A stretch of DNA of 64,000 bases from Leifsonia virtsii (GCF_030433675.1 NZ_JAROCB010000002.1:682001-746000); one strand, 5' to 3'. Positions 52,069 to 62,591 are shown, numbered from the stretch's first letter. Made by a program: numbers and translations. Notes: a model not told the origin generated them from the letters alone.

Positions 52069-52394
52069 TGGCGATCGGTTCCAAGGAGCTTGCCTCGAGC
52101 GAGCTCGACACCTTTGAAGACGAGCGTCTCGTCGACGAGCTGAAGAAGGCCAAGGAGGAGCTGTTCAACCTGCGCTTCCAGTCGGCCACCGGTCAGCTCG
52201 AGAGCCACGGCCGCCTGCGCGCCGTGAAGCGCGACATCGCTCGTATCTACACCGTGATCCGTGAGCGCGAGCTCGGGATCCGGGCGACCCCGGCTCCGGC
52301 CGAGGCCGCGCCCAAGGCTGAGAAGAAGTCCCGCGCCAAGAAGGCGGCCCCCGCCGCCGAGGCCGAGGACACCACGAATGAGGAGGCCAAGTAA
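52068..52394 (+). CDS. rpmC: 50S ribosomal protein L29 with C-terminal extension
   Basis: The protein has 108 residues against a usual 60-75. The helical L29 core ([20 protein letters not shown] and [15 protein letters not shown]) ends near residue 72. A low-complexity Ala/Lys/Glu tail follows ([20 protein letters not shown]). Overlaps both neighbours by one base in TAATG. Confidence 0.98.
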   Translation: MAIGSKELASSELDTFEDERLVDELKKAKEELFNLRFQSATGQLESHGRLRAVKRDIARIYTVIRERELGIRATPAPAEAAPKAEKKSRAKKAAPAAEAEDTTNEEAK

Positions 52395-52699
52395 TGGCTG
52401 AGACCACCAAGGCCGCGGCCGCGGAGTCGACGGCCGACGAGGCCATCGTCCGCGGGTACCGCAAGGCCCGCCGCGGCTACGTCGTCAGCGACAAGATGGA
52501 CAAGACCATCGTCGTCGAGGTCGAGGACCGCGTGAAGCACCCCCTGTACGGCAAGGTCATCCGCCGCACCTCCAAGGTGAAGGCGCACGACGAGAACAAC
52601 ACCGCCGGCATCGGCGACCTCGTTCTCATCAACGAGACCCGCCCGCTGAGCGCCAGCAAGCGCTGGAGGCTCGTGGAGATTCTGGAGAAGGCGAAGTGA
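52394..52699 (+). CDS. rpsQ: 30S ribosomal protein S17
   Basis: The 101-residue protein has an acidic Ala-rich tail (about 20 residues) before the OB-fold core [20 protein letters not shown]. The motif [20 protein letters not shown] and the end [12 protein letters not shown] are typical. The stop overlaps the rplN GTG by four bases. Confidence 0.99.
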   Translation: MAETTKAAAAESTADEAIVRGYRKARRGYVVSDKMDKTIVVEVEDRVKHPLYGKVIRRTSKVKAHDENNTAGIGDLVLINETRPLSASKRWRLVEILEKAK

Positions 52700-53064
52700 T
52701 CCAGCAGGAATCCCGACTCAAGGTCGCCGACAACACCGGCGCCAAGGAGCTCCTCGCGATCCGCGTGCTCGGCGGCTCCAGCCGTCGCTACGCGGGCCTG
52801 GGCGACGTCATCGTCGCCACGGTCAAGGACGCGATCCCGGGTGGGAACGTCAAGAAGGGCGACGTCGTCAAGGCGGTCGTCGTGCGTGTTCGCAAGAACA
52901 CCCGCCGCCCGGACGGCTCCTACATCAAGTTCGACGAGAACGCCGCGGTCATCCTGAAGAACGACGGTGACCCCCGCGGCACCCGCATCTTCGGACCGGT
53001 CGGCCGCGAGCTCCGCGACAAGAAGTTCATGAAGATCATCTCGCTCGCACCGGAGGTGCTGTAA
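52696..53064 (+). CDS. rplN: 50S ribosomal protein L14
   Basis: The 122-residue protein starts at GTG inside the rpsQ stop (GTGA), reading [20 protein letters not shown]. It has exactly the family length and carries the conserved [20 protein letters not shown] and [14 protein letters not shown]. It begins the spc part of the merged cluster with no gap or terminator before it. Confidence 0.99.
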   Translation: MIQQESRLKVADNTGAKELLAIRVLGGSSRRYAGLGDVIVATVKDAIPGGNVKKGDVVKAVVVRVRKNTRRPDGSYIKFDENAAVILKNDGDPRGTRIFGPVGRELRDKKFMKIISLAPEVL

Positions 53065-53067
53065 CCC

Positions 53068-53427
53068 ATGGCGAACATCAAGAAGGGCGACCTGGTCCAG
53101 GTCATCTCGGGCCGCTCGCAGGCCCGCGGTGGTGACCGTGGCAAGCAGGGCAAGGTCATCGAGGTTCTCGTCGAGCAGAACCGCGTGATCGTCGAGGGCG
53201 TCAACTTCGTGACCAAGCACGTTCGCGTCGGACAGACGCAGCGCGGCACGAAGACCGGCGGCATCGAGACCCACGAGGCCCCGATCCACGTCTCCAACGT
53301 GGCCCTGGTCGACCCCGAGACCAAGAAGCCGACCCGCGTCGGCTTCCGCGAAGAGAGCGTCACGAAGGACGGCGTCACCAAGACGGTCCGCGTTCGTTAC
53401 GCCAAGAAGTCTGGTAAGGACCTGTAA
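53068..53427 (+). CDS. rplX: 50S ribosomal protein L24
   Basis: The 119-residue protein begins [20 protein letters not shown] with a KOW motif ([11 protein letters not shown] and [11 protein letters not shown]), then the long [20 protein letters not shown] hairpin. It is an early 50S assembly initiator. Starts three bases after rplN and overlaps rplE by one base. Confidence 0.99.
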   Translation: MANIKKGDLVQVISGRSQARGGDRGKQGKVIEVLVEQNRVIVEGVNFVTKHVRVGQTQRGTKTGGIETHEAPIHVSNVALVDPETKKPTRVGFREESVTKDGVTKTVRVRYAKKSGKDL

Positions 53428-54014
53428 TGACCGACACTGCAGTGGAGACTGGCAAAATCCAGCCCCGCCTCAAGCAGAAGTACAAGAACGAGATCTCCAA
53501 GCAGCTCCAGGGCGACTTCGGTTTCACGAACGTGCACCAGGTGCCCGGTCTCGTGAAGATCGTCGTCAACATGGGTGTCGGCGAGGCGGCTCGTGACGGC
53601 AAGGTGATCGACGGTGCGGTCAACGACCTCACCCTGATCACCGGCCAGAAGCCGCAGGTCACGAAGGCCCGCAAGTCCATCGCGCAGTTCAAGCTGCGCG
53701 AGGGCCAGCCGATCGGTGCGCACGTCACGCTGCGCGGCGACCGGATGTGGGAGTTCCTCGACCGTCTGCTCACGCTCGCTCTGCCCCGTATCCGCGACTT
53801 CCGCGGTCTCTCGGACAAGCAGTTCGACGGCAACGGCAACTACACGTTCGGTCTCACGGAGCAGTCGATGTTCCACGAGATCAACCAGGACCGCATCGAC
53901 CGCGTCCGCGGCATGGACATCACTGTGGTGACCACCGCGAAGAACGACGACGAGGGCCGCGCGCTGCTCAAGCAGCTCGGCTTCCCGTTCCGTTCCTCCG
54001 ACGCGGCCAACTAA
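53427..54014 (+). CDS. rplE: 50S ribosomal protein L5
   Basis: The 195-residue protein has [19 protein letters not shown] and [20 protein letters not shown], which contact 5S rRNA and P-site tRNA. A short [16 protein letters not shown] extension precedes the core. No rpsN follows, unlike the common spc order; a strong hairpin occupies that place. Confidence 0.99.
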   Translation: MTDTAVETGKIQPRLKQKYKNEISKQLQGDFGFTNVHQVPGLVKIVVNMGVGEAARDGKVIDGAVNDLTLITGQKPQVTKARKSIAQFKLREGQPIGAHVTLRGDRMWEFLDRLLTLALPRIRDFRGLSDKQFDGNGNYTFGLTEQSMFHEINQDRIDRVRGMDITVVTTAKNDDEGRALLKQLGFPFRSSDAAN

Positions 54015-54023
54015 GGCCCACCC

Positions 54024-54050
54024 GCGGGCCGGCCGACCCGGCCGGCCCGC
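54024..54050 (+). terminator. Strong hairpin between rplE and rpsH
   Basis: Perfect 11-bp stem GCGGGCCGGCC / GGCCGGCCCGC with a 5-base loop, 10 bases after the rplE stop and at the place where rpsN is often found. No U-tract follows, so it may be a partial terminator or an RNA-processing or stability element rather than a full stop within the ribosomal cluster. Confidence 0.65.
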
Positions 54051-54117
54051 TTCCACCACAGGTCGTCAGTCGTGTAACGGCTGAACGAAACCTGGTGATC
54101 CGTAAGGAAAAACCGAA

Positions 54118-54516
54118 ATGACCATGACAGATCCGGTCGCAGACATGCTGACCAGACTGCGCAACGCGAACTCGGCTCACCACGACACCGTGTCGATGCC
54201 GCACTCGAAGCTCAAGGCGCACATCGCCGAGATCCTCACCACCGAGGGCTACATCTCCGGCTGGGAGGTCACCGACGCCCGCGTCGGCAAGACCCTGACG
54301 CTGCAGCTCAAGTTCGGTCCGAACCGCGAGCGTTCCATCGCCGGTATCAAGCGCGTGTCGAAGCCCGGCCTTCGCGTCTACGCGAAGTCCACGGAGCTCC
54401 CCAAGGTGCTCGGCGGGCTCGGCGTCGCCATCCTGTCCACCTCCTCCGGTCTGCTCACGGACCGTCAGGCTGAGAAGAAGGGCGTGGGTGGGGAAGTCCT
54501 CGCCTACGTGTGGTAA
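54118..54516 (+). CDS. rpsH: 30S ribosomal protein S8
   Basis: The 132-residue protein begins [20 protein letters not shown] and ends with the conserved [20 protein letters not shown] then VLAYVW. It binds the central domain of 16S rRNA and is the classic spc autoregulator in E. coli. TAAGGAAAA precedes the ATG. Confidence 0.99.
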   Translation: MTMTDPVADMLTRLRNANSAHHDTVSMPHSKLKAHIAEILTTEGYISGWEVTDARVGKTLTLQLKFGPNRERSIAGIKRVSKPGLRVYAKSTELPKVLGGLGVAILSTSSGLLTDRQAEKKGVGGEVLAYVW

Positions 54517-54522
54517 TCCGCC

Positions 54523-55059
54523 ATGTCGCGTATTGGAAGACTGCCCATCGACGTCCCGGCAGGGGTCGATGTGAAGATCGACGGCCAGGCCGTCACCGTC
54601 AAGGGCCCGAAGGGTGAGCTCAGCCTCACCGTCGCCAGCCCGATCGAGGTCAAGCTGGAGGAGAACCAGGTCCTGGTGACCCGTCCGGACGACGAGCGCG
54701 AGTCGCGTTCGCTGCACGGCCTGACCCGCACCCTCATCAACAACCAGATCATCGGCGTCACCCAGGGCTACTCCAAGGGCCTGGAGATCGTCGGCACCGG
54801 TTACCGCGTGGTCCAGAAGGGCGCGGCCGTCGAGTTCGCGCTCGGCTTCTCGCACCCGGTGACCGTCGAGCCGCCGGCCGGGATCACCTTCACGGTCGAG
54901 GGCAACAACCGCCTGACCGTGGCCGGAATCGACAAGCAGGCCGTCGGTGAGGTCGCCGCGAACATCCGCAAGATCCGCAAGCCCGAGCCGTACAAGGGCA
55001 AGGGTGTGCGCTACGCCGGCGAGGTCGTTCGTCGCAAGGCCGGAAAGGCTGGTAAGTAA
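54523..55059 (+). CDS. rplF: 50S ribosomal protein L6
   Basis: The 178-residue protein begins [20 protein letters not shown]. The C-terminal signature [20 protein letters not shown] is intact. Two similar beta-alpha domains are visible. It starts six bases after the rpsH stop. Confidence 0.99.
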   Translation: MSRIGRLPIDVPAGVDVKIDGQAVTVKGPKGELSLTVASPIEVKLEENQVLVTRPDDERESRSLHGLTRTLINNQIIGVTQGYSKGLEIVGTGYRVVQKGAAVEFALGFSHPVTVEPPAGITFTVEGNNRLTVAGIDKQAVGEVAANIRKIRKPEPYKGKGVRYAGEVVRRKAGKAGK

Positions 55060-55061
55060 TC

Positions 55062-55433
55062 ATGGCTCTGGGTACCAGAGGAAAGAGCAAGGCGGCCGCC
55101 CGCGACCGCCGTCACACCCGCCTTCGCAAGAAGATCGAGGGCACCGCGGTCCGTCCGCGCCTGGTCGTCACCCGTTCGGCCCGCCACGTCTTCGTGCAGG
55201 TCGTCGACGACGCGAAGGGCCACACGCTGGCCTCCGCGTCCACCATGGAGGCGGACCTCCGCGGCTTCGACGGTGACAAGACCGCCAAGGCCCGCAAGGT
55301 CGGCGAACTCGTGGCCGAGCGCGCGAAGAGCGCCGGTGTCGAGGCCGTCGTGTTCGACCGTGGAGGCAGCAAGTATGCCGGCCGCGTCGCCGCTGTCGCC
55401 GAGGGCGCTCGTGAGGGCGGACTGAACCTGTGA
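55062..55433 (+). CDS. rplR: 50S ribosomal protein L18
   Basis: The 123-residue protein binds 5S rRNA. It has [20 protein letters not shown] and the C-terminal [20 protein letters not shown]. Family-typical length. The stop overlaps the rpsE GTG by four bases. Confidence 0.99.
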   Translation: MALGTRGKSKAAARDRRHTRLRKKIEGTAVRPRLVVTRSARHVFVQVVDDAKGHTLASASTMEADLRGFDGDKTAKARKVGELVAERAKSAGVEAVVFDRGGSKYAGRVAAVAEGAREGGLNL

Positions 55434-56152
55434 GCGACGAGAACAACAAGGAGCAGACCGTGACCGATCAGGTAACGGACAGCGCGCAGCCGGTCGAGAC
55501 CGCTGCGTCCACCGACAACAACACGACGGGCCGCGGTGAGCGCGAGCCCCGCCGTGGCGGTCGCGACCGCAACCAGGGCCGCGGCGACCGCGGTGGCCGT
55601 GACGCCGACAAGAGCCAGTTCCTGGAGCGCGTCGTCACCATCAACCGCGTCTCCAAGGTCGTGAAGGGTGGTCGTCGCTTCAGCTTCACCGCTCTCGTGG
55701 TCGTCGGCGACGGCAACGGTCTGGTGGGCGTCGGCTACGGCAAGGCCCGTGAGGTGCCGCTGGCGATCTCGAAGGGCGTCGAGGAGGCGAAGAAGAACTT
55801 CTTCCGCGTCCCGCGCGTCGGCAACACCATCCCGCACCCGGTGCAGGGTGAGGCCGCCGCCGGCGTCGTCCTCCTGCGTCCGGCCGCCGCCGGTACCGGT
55901 GTTATCGCCGGTGGCCCGGTGCGCGCCGTGCTCGAGTGCGCCGGCATCCACGACGTCCTGAGCAAGTCGCTCGGCTCGTCCAACACGATCAACATCGTGC
56001 ACGCGACCGTCGAGGCGCTGCAGCAGCTCGAGGAGCCCCGTGCCGTCGCTGCCCGCCGTGGTCTCGACTACGACCAGGTGGCCCCGGCTCGCCTGCTGCG
56101 TGCCGAGGCTGAGGCGGCCGAGGCCGCCGCGACCGCGAAGGCAGGTGCCTGA
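55430..56152 (+). CDS. rpsE: 30S ribosomal protein S5 with RGG-rich N-terminal extension
   Basis: The protein has 240 residues against about 165-200 in most bacteria. The core starts near residue 62 ([20 protein letters not shown]) and has [16 protein letters not shown] and the spectinomycin loop region. The first 60 residues are acidic then RGG-box-like ([20 protein letters not shown]), which suggests an RNA-interacting tail. The C-terminus is Ala/Glu-rich. GTG start overlapping rplR. Confidence 0.98.
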   Translation: MSDENNKEQTVTDQVTDSAQPVETAASTDNNTTGRGEREPRRGGRDRNQGRGDRGGRDADKSQFLERVVTINRVSKVVKGGRRFSFTALVVVGDGNGLVGVGYGKAREVPLAISKGVEEAKKNFFRVPRVGNTIPHPVQGEAAAGVVLLRPAAAGTGVIAGGPVRAVLECAGIHDVLSKSLGSSNTINIVHATVEALQQLEEPRAVAARRGLDYDQVAPARLLRAEAEAAEAAATAKAGA

Positions 56153-56337
56153 TGGCTGCGCGTCTGAAGATCACGCAGATCAAGTCGAAAGTGAGCGAGA
56201 AGCAGTACCAGCGCGACACGCTGCGCAGTCTGGGACTGAAGCGCATCGGTGACGTCGTCGTCCGCGAGGACAACCCGCAGAACCGCGGGTACGTCAACAC
56301 CGTCGCTCACCTGGTGAAGGTTGAGGAGATCGACTAA
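56152..56337 (+). CDS. rpmD: 50S ribosomal protein L30
   Basis: The 61-residue protein begins [20 protein letters not shown] and has [17 protein letters not shown]. The full bacterial length is present. One-base overlaps with rpsE and rplO show tight translational coupling. Confidence 0.98.
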   Translation: MAARLKITQIKSKVSEKQYQRDTLRSLGLKRIGDVVVREDNPQNRGYVNTVAHLVKVEEID

Positions 56338-57029
56338 TGGCTGACGAGAAGGCCACCACTGAGGCCGCCGACTCGGCGGTCGAGAAGAAGGCTCCGGCGA
56401 AGAAGGCTCCGGCCAAGAAGGCGCCGGCTGCGGCCGCTGCCGAGAAGCCGGCCGCCGAGAAGAAGGCGCCCGCGAAGAAGGCTCCGGCCAAGGCTGCTGC
56501 TGACAAGGCCGCCGCCGACAAGGCGGACGACACCGTAGCGGAGAAGCCGGCCAAGAAGCCGGCCGCCAAGAAGGACGTCGCGGAGCCCCGCGAGCAGGTC
56601 CTGAAGGTGCACCACCTCCGTCCGGCCGCCGGCGCCAAGAAGGACCGGACCCGCGTCGGACGCGGTGAGGGCTCCAAGGGTAAGACGGCCGGCCGCGGTA
56701 CCAAGGGAACCAAGGCGCGCTACCAGGTGCGTCCCGGCTTCCAGGGCGGCCAGCTTCCGCTGCACATGCGTGCGCCGAAGCTGCGCGGCTTCAAGAACCC
56801 GTTCCGCGTCGAGTACCAGGTCGTGAACCTGGAGAAGCTCGCCGAGCTGTACCCGGCCGGCGGTGACGTCACCGTCGCCGACCTGGTCGCCAAGGGTGCC
56901 GTTCGCAAGAACGAAAAGGTCAAGGTTCTCGGCAACGGGGACATTGCGGTTAAGCTGAACGTTGCGGTCGACAAGGTCTCCGGCTCTGCCGAGCAGAAGA
57001 TCGTCGCCGCTGGTGGTTCCGTCAAGTAG
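56337..57029 (+). CDS. rplO: 50S ribosomal protein L15 with Lys/Ala/Pro-rich N-terminal extension
   Basis: The protein has 230 residues against about 145 for typical L15. The L15 core starts near residue 87 ([20 protein letters not shown], then [20 protein letters not shown]). The first 86 residues repeat [10 protein letters not shown]-type units like histone H1 tails, strongly basic and disordered. Extra nucleic-acid or ribosome-surface contacts are possible (inference). A hairpin follows the stop, before secY. Confidence 0.97.
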   Translation: MADEKATTEAADSAVEKKAPAKKAPAKKAPAAAAAEKPAAEKKAPAKKAPAKAAADKAAADKADDTVAEKPAKKPAAKKDVAEPREQVLKVHHLRPAAGAKKDRTRVGRGEGSKGKTAGRGTKGTKARYQVRPGFQGGQLPLHMRAPKLRGFKNPFRVEYQVVNLEKLAELYPAGGDVTVADLVAKGAVRKNEKVKVLGNGDIAVKLNVAVDKVSGSAEQKIVAAGGSVK

Positions 57030-57047
57030 CCATCCGTACAGCAGTCG

Positions 57048-57079
57048 AGTCGGGTGGCCGGGAGACCGGCCACCCGACT
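57048..57079 (+). terminator. Hairpin between rplO and secY
   Basis: Perfect 14-bp stem AGTCGGGTGGCCGG / CCGGCCACCCGACT with loop GAGA, 18 bases after rplO, followed by GACTCTTA. It could lower expression of secY-adk-map relative to the ribosomal genes. Confidence 0.75.
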
Positions 57080-57105
57080 GACTCTTAGGAAAGCAGGACG
57101 CAGGA

Positions 57106-58428
57106 TTGTTTAGCGCCGTCGCGCGGATCTTCCGCACCCCGGATCTTCGCAAGAAGATCCTCTTCACCCTGGCGATCATCGCCCTCTTCCGGCTGGGTTC
57201 CTTCATCCCTGCGCCGTTCGTCGACTTCGGCAACGTCCAGACCTGTCTGAACGCCAACCAGGACACCTCGGGCCTCTACTCGCTGGTGAACCTGTTCTCC
57301 GGCGGCGCCCTGCTCAAACTCTCGATCTTCGCGCTCGGCATCATGCCGTACATCACCGCGTCGATCATCGTGCAGCTGCTGCGCGTGGTCATCCCGCGCT
57401 TCGAGACCCTCTACAAGGAGGGTCAGGCCGGCCAGGCCAAGCTGACGCAGTACACGCGTTACCTCACCATCGCGCTGGGCGTGCTCCAGTCGACGACCCT
57501 CATCACCGTCGCCCGCAGCGGCGCGCTGTTCGGCACCACCGCCGTCTCGCAGTGCACGCAGCTGATCACGGACGACTCCTGGTACGCGATCATGCTCATG
57601 GTCATCACCATGACCGCCGGCACCGGCCTCATCATGTGGATGGGCGAGCTCGTCACCGAGCGCGGCATCGGCAACGGCATGTCGCTCCTCATCTTCACCT
57701 CCATCGCGGCGCAGTTCCCGTCGTCGCTGTGGGCGGTCGGCCAGTCGCAGGGCATCGAGATCCTGCTGGTCGTGATCGCCATCGGCCTGCTCATCGTGAT
57801 GGGCGTCGTCTTCGTCGAGCAGTCGCAGCGGCGCATCCCGGTGCAGTATGCGAAGCGCATGGTCGGGCGACGCACGTACGGCGGCAACAACACGTACATC
57901 CCGATCAAGGTGAACATGGCCGGCGTCGTGCCCGTCATCTTCGCCTCGTCGCTGCTGTACCTGCCCGCCCTGATCGCGCAGTTCAACCAGCCGGCCGCGG
58001 GCAAGGCCCCGGCGCCGTGGGTCACCTGGATCACGAACTACCTGACCAAGGGCGACCACCCGCTGTACATGCTGCTCTACTTCCTCCTGATCGTCGGGTT
58101 CACGTACTTCTACGTCGCGATCACCTTCAACCCGGAGGAGGTCGCGGACAACATGAAGAAGTACGGCGGCTTCATCCCCGGTATCCGCGCGGGCCGCCCG
58201 ACGGCCGAGTACCTCGACTACGTGCTCACCCGCGTGACGCTGCCCGGCTCGTTCTATCTCGGCATCATCGCGCTGATCCCGTTGGTCGCCTTCGCGTTGA
58301 TCGGCGCAAGCCAGAACTTCATGTTCGGCGGCACGTCCATCCTGATCATCGTCGGTGTCGGACTGGAGACGGTCAAGCAGATCGACTCCCAGCTCCAGCA
58401 GCGGCACTACGAAGGGCTTCTGCGTTGA
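57106..58428 (+). CDS. secY: Protein translocase subunit SecY
   Basis: The 440-residue, ten-span channel subunit of the Sec translocon starts at TTG, reading [20 protein letters not shown]. Plug and conserved segments are present: [32 protein letters not shown] and the cytoplasmic loop [13 protein letters not shown]. The C-terminal ...[20 protein letters not shown] is the usual tail. No ATG fits the conserved N-terminus. Its stop overlaps the adk TTG. Confidence 0.98.
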   Translation: MFSAVARIFRTPDLRKKILFTLAIIALFRLGSFIPAPFVDFGNVQTCLNANQDTSGLYSLVNLFSGGALLKLSIFALGIMPYITASIIVQLLRVVIPRFETLYKEGQAGQAKLTQYTRYLTIALGVLQSTTLITVARSGALFGTTAVSQCTQLITDDSWYAIMLMVITMTAGTGLIMWMGELVTERGIGNGMSLLIFTSIAAQFPSSLWAVGQSQGIEILLVVIAIGLLIVMGVVFVEQSQRRIPVQYAKRMVGRRTYGGNNTYIPIKVNMAGVVPVIFASSLLYLPALIAQFNQPAAGKAPAPWVTWITNYLTKGDHPLYMLLYFLLIVGFTYFYVAITFNPEEVADNMKKYGGFIPGIRAGRPTAEYLDYVLTRVTLPGSFYLGIIALIPLVAFALIGASQNFMFGGTSILIIVGVGLETVKQIDSQLQQRHYEGLLR

Positions 58429-59039
58429 CCCGAATGCTGATCGTCGGTCCCCCCGGAGCGGGAAAGGGCACCCAGGCCTCCCGCATCACCACCACCTACG
58501 GGATCCCCGACATCTCCACGGGCGACATCTTCCGGGCCAACATCAAGAACGAGACCGAGCTCGGCAAGCAGGTCAAGGCGATCGTGGACGCGGGCGACTA
58601 CGTCCCCGACAGCCTCACCAACCAGCTCGTGGCGGACCGCCTGGGCGAGGAGGACGCTGCGGGCGGGTTCCTCCTCGACGGCTACCCGCGCACCCTGGCG
58701 CAGGTCGACTACCTCGACGAGCTGCTGGCGGGCAAGGGCCAGAAGCTCGACGCGGTGATCCAGCTGACCGCCGACCAGGAGGAGATCGTCCAGCGCCTCA
58801 CCAAGCGCGCCCAGGAGCAGGGCCGCGCGGACGACTCCGAGGACGCGATCCGTCACCGCCAGGAGGTCTACCTCCGCGAGACGTCGCCGCTCGTCGACGT
58901 GTACCGCGAGCGCGGGCTGCTCGTCCCGGTCGACGGGCTCGGCGGCATCGACGAGGTCGCCGAGCGCATCGCGGCGGCCCTGGCCGAGCGCGGCATCCAC
59001 CCGGTCGCCGGCGCCTCCGCCGGCGAGACCGTGGCCTGA
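58425..59039 (+). CDS. adk: Adenylate kinase
   Basis: The 204-residue enzyme converts ATP + AMP to 2 ADP. It has the P-loop [10 protein letters not shown], the AMP-binding [10 protein letters not shown] and [12 protein letters not shown], and the short LID form ([16 protein letters not shown]) without zinc cysteines. The TTG overlapping the secY stop gives [11 protein letters not shown] and has GAAGGG upstream; the ATG at 58434 is an alternative three codons later with no Shine-Dalgarno. Confidence 0.97.
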   Translation: MTRMLIVGPPGAGKGTQASRITTTYGIPDISTGDIFRANIKNETELGKQVKAIVDAGDYVPDSLTNQLVADRLGEEDAAGGFLLDGYPRTLAQVDYLDELLAGKGQKLDAVIQLTADQEEIVQRLTKRAQEQGRADDSEDAIRHRQEVYLRETSPLVDVYRERGLLVPVDGLGGIDEVAERIAAALAERGIHPVAGASAGETVA

Positions 59040-59055
59040 CGGCCAGCGCCTCTCG

Positions 59056-59886
59056 ATGATCCTCCGCCGCTCGATCTACAAGACGCCTGCCCAGCTGCGC
59101 GACATGGTCGCGCCGGGGCTGGCGACCGCCGCCTCCCTCGACGCCGTGGCCGCTGCCGTCGCGCCGGGCATCTCGACGCTGGAACTCGACTCCCTCGCCG
59201 AGCAGGCGATCGTCGCCGCGGGCGGCGCGTCGAACTTCCAGCTGGAGCCCGGCTACCACCACACCATCTGCGCCTCAGTGAACGACGAGGTCGTGCACGG
59301 GATCCCCGGCTCGCGCATCCTGCAGCCGGGCGACATCCTCTCGGTCGACAGCGGCGCCATCCTCGGCGGCTGGAACGGGGATGCTGCGCGCACGTTCGTG
59401 CTGCCGGACCCGGCGAACCCCGAGCGGGTCGAGGAGCGCCGTCGCCTCTCCGACGTGACCGAGCAGTCGCTGTGGCGCGGGATCGCGACGCTGGCGTCGG
59501 CCCGCCACCTCAACGAGGTGGGGGAGGCGATCGAGGACCACATCCTCGCCCAGGGCGACTACGGCATCCTCACCGACTACATCGGTCACGGCATCGGCCG
59601 GAGGATGCACGAGGAGCCGCCGGTGTTCAACTACCGCGTGCGCGCGAAGGGCCCGGAGGTGCGTCCGGGTCTGGTCGTGGCCATCGAGCCGATGGTGGTG
59701 CTCGGCGACCAGGAGACCTACGTGAAGGACGACGGCTGGACCGTCGCCACGGAGGACGGCTCGGCCGCGGCGCACTGGGAGCACAGCGTCGCCGTGCACG
59801 AGGGCGGGATCTGGGTGCTCACCGCCGCCGACGGAGGGGCCGCCGGCCTCGCCGCGTTCGGCGTGACGCCTGTGCCGATCGCGTGA
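59056..59886 (+). CDS. map: Methionine aminopeptidase, type I
   Basis: The 276-residue metalloprotease removes the initiator methionine. Dimetal ligands are in SVDSGAILGGWNGDAARTF (two Asp), GHGIGRRMHEEP (His), AIEPMVV (Glu) and the final WEHSVAV (Glu). It lacks an N-terminal SH3-binding extension. It starts 16 bp after adk. A 176-bp gap with a promoter for infA follows. Confidence 0.97.
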   Translation: MILRRSIYKTPAQLRDMVAPGLATAASLDAVAAAVAPGISTLELDSLAEQAIVAAGGASNFQLEPGYHHTICASVNDEVVHGIPGSRILQPGDILSVDSGAILGGWNGDAARTFVLPDPANPERVEERRRLSDVTEQSLWRGIATLASARHLNEVGEAIEDHILAQGDYGILTDYIGHGIGRRMHEEPPVFNYRVRAKGPEVRPGLVVAIEPMVVLGDQETYVKDDGWTVATEDGSAAAHWEHSVAVHEGGIWVLTAADGGAAGLAAFGVTPVPIA

Positions 59887-59942
59887 CCGGCCTCGTCGCG
59901 GGAGACCGTTCGCTCAGAGCGGGCGCAGATGATACACGCGGA

Positions 59943-59972
59943 TTGGCGCAAACGCGCCCTTTCGCATAAGAT
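59943..59972 (+). promoter_or_regulatory. Candidate infA-rpmJ-rpsM promoter
   Basis: TTGGCG (59943-59948), 18-bp spacer, TAAGAT (59967-59972) in the 176-bp gap before infA. Transcription would start near 59979 with a leader of about 85 nt. A second promoter inside the merged ribosomal cluster at this point is usual. Confidence 0.6.
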
Positions 59973-60062
59973 AGATCCTTGGTGTCTTAGGCACGTTTTC
60001 CACGTGCCTTCCGCCGATCAACGCACGACCAGCAAACCACGACTTTTAGCGACAGTGAGGCT

Positions 60063-60284
60063 ATGGCCAAAAAAGACGGTGTCATCGAGATCGAAGGATC
60101 CGTGATCGAGGCTCTCCCCAACGCGATGTTCCGCGTCGAGCTGACCAACGGTCACAAGGTTCTTGCCCACATCTCAGGCAAGATGCGTCAGCACTACATC
60201 CGCATCCTCCCGGAGGACCGCGTGATCGTCGAGCTGAGCCCCTACGATCTGACCCGCGGCCGGATCGTCTACCGCTACAAGTAA
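60063..60284 (+). CDS. infA: Translation initiation factor IF-1
   Basis: The 73-residue OB-fold protein begins [20 protein letters not shown] and ends [13 protein letters not shown], matching IF-1 along its whole length. It occupies the 30S A site during initiation. It is first in the infA-rpmJ-rpsM-rpsK-rpoA-rplQ segment. Confidence 0.99.
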   Translation: MAKKDGVIEIEGSVIEALPNAMFRVELTNGHKVLAHISGKMRQHYIRILPEDRVIVELSPYDLTRGRIVYRYK

Positions 60285-60364
60285 AGGTCTGCTGTAAGTA
60301 ACGGCCACGCCACCGGGTAGCCCCTGGCGAGGTACGAGGACAGCGAACGAAGGTAAGAATCACA

Positions 60365-60478
60365 ATGAAGGTCAACCCCTCGGTCAAGAGGATCTGCGAC
60401 AAGTGCAAGGTCATCCGTCGCAACGGCCGCGTCATGGTCATCTGCGAGAACCCGCGCCACAAGCAGCGCCAGGGCTGA
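60365..60478 (+). CDS. rpmJ: 50S ribosomal protein L36 (zinc-binding C+ form)
   Basis: The 37-residue protein begins [20 protein letters not shown] and ends [11 protein letters not shown]. The ligands Cys11, Cys14, Cys27 and His32 form the zinc ribbon of the C+ type, so a zinc-independent paralogue may exist elsewhere. It lies 80 bp after infA, with AAGGTAAG upstream of the ATG. Confidence 0.98.
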   Translation: MKVNPSVKRICDKCKVIRRNGRVMVICENPRHKQRQG

Positions 60479-60519
60479 ACGCAGCGTCATAACCGAATAG
60501 AGAACAGGCGATCCCAGAT

Positions 60520-60544
60520 CCCGCGCCGGCCAGGCCTGCGCGGG
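60520..60544 (+). other. Hairpin in the rpmJ-rpsM gap
   Basis: CCCGCGC (60520-60526) pairs with GCGCGGG (60538-60544) around an 11-base loop in the 137-bp gap before rpsM. No U-tract follows. It could be an S13/S4-type leader structure, but nothing specific supports this. Confidence 0.3.
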
Positions 60545-60615
60545 GGACACCCTCGGAGGAGGCCGGGGCACCGGGACCGCTGCAGACCTCCACTCATCAT
60601 AGGAGAAGCCAACAC

Positions 60616-60990
60616 ATGGCACGTCTAGCAGGCGTCGACATCCCGCGCGAGAAGCGCGTGGAGGTCGCACTCACCTACATCTACGGAGTCGGTCGCACCC
60701 GCGCCCTCCAGACTCTGCGCGAGACCGAGATCTCGGGCGACATCCGCGTCAAGGACCTTACCGACGACCAGCTCGTCGCTCTCCGCGACTACATCGAGGG
60801 CAACTTCAAGGTGGAGGGTGACCTCCGTCGCGAGGTCGCCGCCGACATCCGCCGCAAGGTCGAGATCGGCAGCTACGAGGGTATCCGCCACCGCAAGGGC
60901 CTCCCGGTCCGCGGCCAGCGCACCAAGACGAACGCGCGCACCCGTAAGGGACCGAAGCGCACGGTCGCCGGTAAGAAGAAGGCTCGCTAG
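60616..60990 (+). CDS. rpsM: 30S ribosomal protein S13
   Basis: The 124-residue protein begins [20 protein letters not shown] and ends in the basic tail [20 protein letters not shown] that contacts tRNA and bridges the subunits. Full length. ATAGGAGAAG precedes the ATG. Confidence 0.99.
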   Translation: MARLAGVDIPREKRVEVALTYIYGVGRTRALQTLRETEISGDIRVKDLTDDQLVALRDYIEGNFKVEGDLRREVAADIRRKVEIGSYEGIRHRKGLPVRGQRTKTNARTRKGPKRTVAGKKKAR

Positions 60991-61020
60991 GCCGACAACC
61001 AGGATTGCAGGAGTAGATAA

Positions 61021-61419
61021 ATGGCAGCACCCAAGTCGGCCGCTCGTAAGCCGCGCAAGAAGGAAAAGAAGAACATCGCTGTGGGCCAGGCCCACATCAA
61101 GAGCACGTTCAACAACACGATCGTCTCGATCACCGACACCACCGGTGCGGTCATCAGCTGGGCCTCGTCCGGCGGCGTCGGGTTCAAGGGCTCCCGCAAG
61201 TCGACCCCGTTCGCGGCGCAGCTCGCGGCCGAGTCGGCTGCGCGTCAGGCGCAGGAGCACGGCATGAAGAAGGTCGACGTCTTCGTCAAGGGCCCGGGCT
61301 CGGGTCGCGAGACCGCGATCCGTTCGCTCCAGGCCGCCGGCCTCGAGGTGGGCTCGATCAACGACGTCACCCCGCAGGCGCACAACGGCTGCCGCCCGCC
61401 GAAGCGTCGCCGCGTCTAA
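61021..61419 (+). CDS. rpsK: 30S ribosomal protein S11
   Basis: The 132-residue platform protein has [20 protein letters not shown] and the end [17 protein letters not shown]. Full length. rpsD, which often follows in mycobacteria, is absent; rpoA is next after a 119-bp gap with a hairpin. Confidence 0.99.
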   Translation: MAAPKSAARKPRKKEKKNIAVGQAHIKSTFNNTIVSITDTTGAVISWASSGGVGFKGSRKSTPFAAQLAAESAARQAQEHGMKKVDVFVKGPGSGRETAIRSLQAAGLEVGSINDVTPQAHNGCRPPKRRRV

Positions 61420-61438
61420 GTTCTCTTCACGTCCGCCG

Positions 61439-61468
61439 CAGGCGGCGGTCCCCACGGGCCGCCGCCTG
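61439..61468 (+). terminator. Hairpin between rpsK and rpoA
   Basis: CAGGCGGCGG (61439-61448) pairs with CCGCCGCCTG (61459-61468); the loop can add a small CCC/GGG stem. No U-tract. It probably modulates rather than ends transcription into rpoA. Confidence 0.55.
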
Positions 61469-61538
61469 ACGGCGTGACACCCCCACCTCAGTAGAAGCAA
61501 GTGTCATATAGCGGACACTTAGCCGGAAGGAATCAACA

Positions 61539-62537
61539 GTGCTCATTGCACAGCGTCCTACGCTCACCGAAGAGAACATCTCCGAGTTCCGCTCGCGGTT
61601 CGTCATCGAGCCGCTGGAGCCGGGCTTCGGTTACACCCTCGGCAACTCCCTGCGTCGCACCCTCCTCTCCTCCATCCCGGGCGCTGCGGTCACCAGCATC
61701 CGCATCGACGGCGTGCTGCACGAGTTCAGCACCGTTCCGGGTGTGAAGGAGGATGTCACCGAGATCATCCTGAACATCAAGGGTCTCGTGGTCTCGAGCG
61801 AGCACGACGAGCCGATCACCGCGTACCTCCGCAAGACCGGCGCCGGTCAGGTCACCGCCGCCGACATCTCGGCCCCGGCCGGTGTGGAGATCCACAACCC
61901 CGAGCTGGTCATCGCGACCCTCAACGACAAGGCGAAGTTCGAGGTCGAGCTGACCATCGAGCGCGGCCGCGGCTACGTCTCGGCCCAGCAGAACCGCAAC
62001 GAGTACAGCGAGGCGGGCCAGATCCCGATCGACTCGATCTACTCGCCGGTCCTCAAGGTCACCTACCGCGTCGAGGCCACCCGTGCCGGCGAGCGCACCG
62101 ACTTCGACCGTCTCGTGGTCGACGTCGAGACCAAGCCCGCCATCAGCCCGCGCGACGCGATCGCTTCGGCCGGCCGCACCCTGGTCGAGCTGTTCGGTCT
62201 GGCCCGCGAGCTCAACAGCGCGGCCGAGGGCATCGAGATCGGCCCGGCGCCGGTCGACGCCGTCCTCAGCTCCGAGCTGTCGATGCCGATCGAGGACCTG
62301 GACCTGTCGGTCCGCTCCTACAACTGCCTCAAGCGCGAGGGCATCAACACCGTGAGCGAGCTCGTCTCGCTGTCGGAGACGCAGCTCATGAACATCCGCA
62401 ACTTCGGTCAGAAGTCGGTGGATGAGGTCAAGGACAAGCTGACGGAGATGGGCCTGTCGCTGAAGGACTCGGTCCCCGGGTTCGACGGCGCCCACTTCTA
62501 CAGCGGCTACGACGAGGACGAGTCCACCACCATCTGA
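61539..62537 (+). CDS. rpoA: DNA-directed RNA polymerase subunit alpha
   Basis: The 332-residue protein starts at GTG ([20 protein letters not shown]). The N-terminal dimerisation domain has [20 protein letters not shown]. The C-terminal domain, with [19 protein letters not shown] and [18 protein letters not shown], binds UP elements and activators. Normal length. It is transcribed with rplQ 54 bp downstream. Confidence 0.99.
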   Translation: MLIAQRPTLTEENISEFRSRFVIEPLEPGFGYTLGNSLRRTLLSSIPGAAVTSIRIDGVLHEFSTVPGVKEDVTEIILNIKGLVVSSEHDEPITAYLRKTGAGQVTAADISAPAGVEIHNPELVIATLNDKAKFEVELTIERGRGYVSAQQNRNEYSEAGQIPIDSIYSPVLKVTYRVEATRAGERTDFDRLVVDVETKPAISPRDAIASAGRTLVELFGLARELNSAAEGIEIGPAPVDAVLSSELSMPIEDLDLSVRSYNCLKREGINTVSELVSLSETQLMNIRNFGQKSVDEVKDKLTEMGLSLKDSVPGFDGAHFYSGYDEDESTTI

Positions 62538-62591
62538 GGCACGTCCCCCGACTAAGCCATCAGACCTTTTCAACACTGGAGATAACCGATC

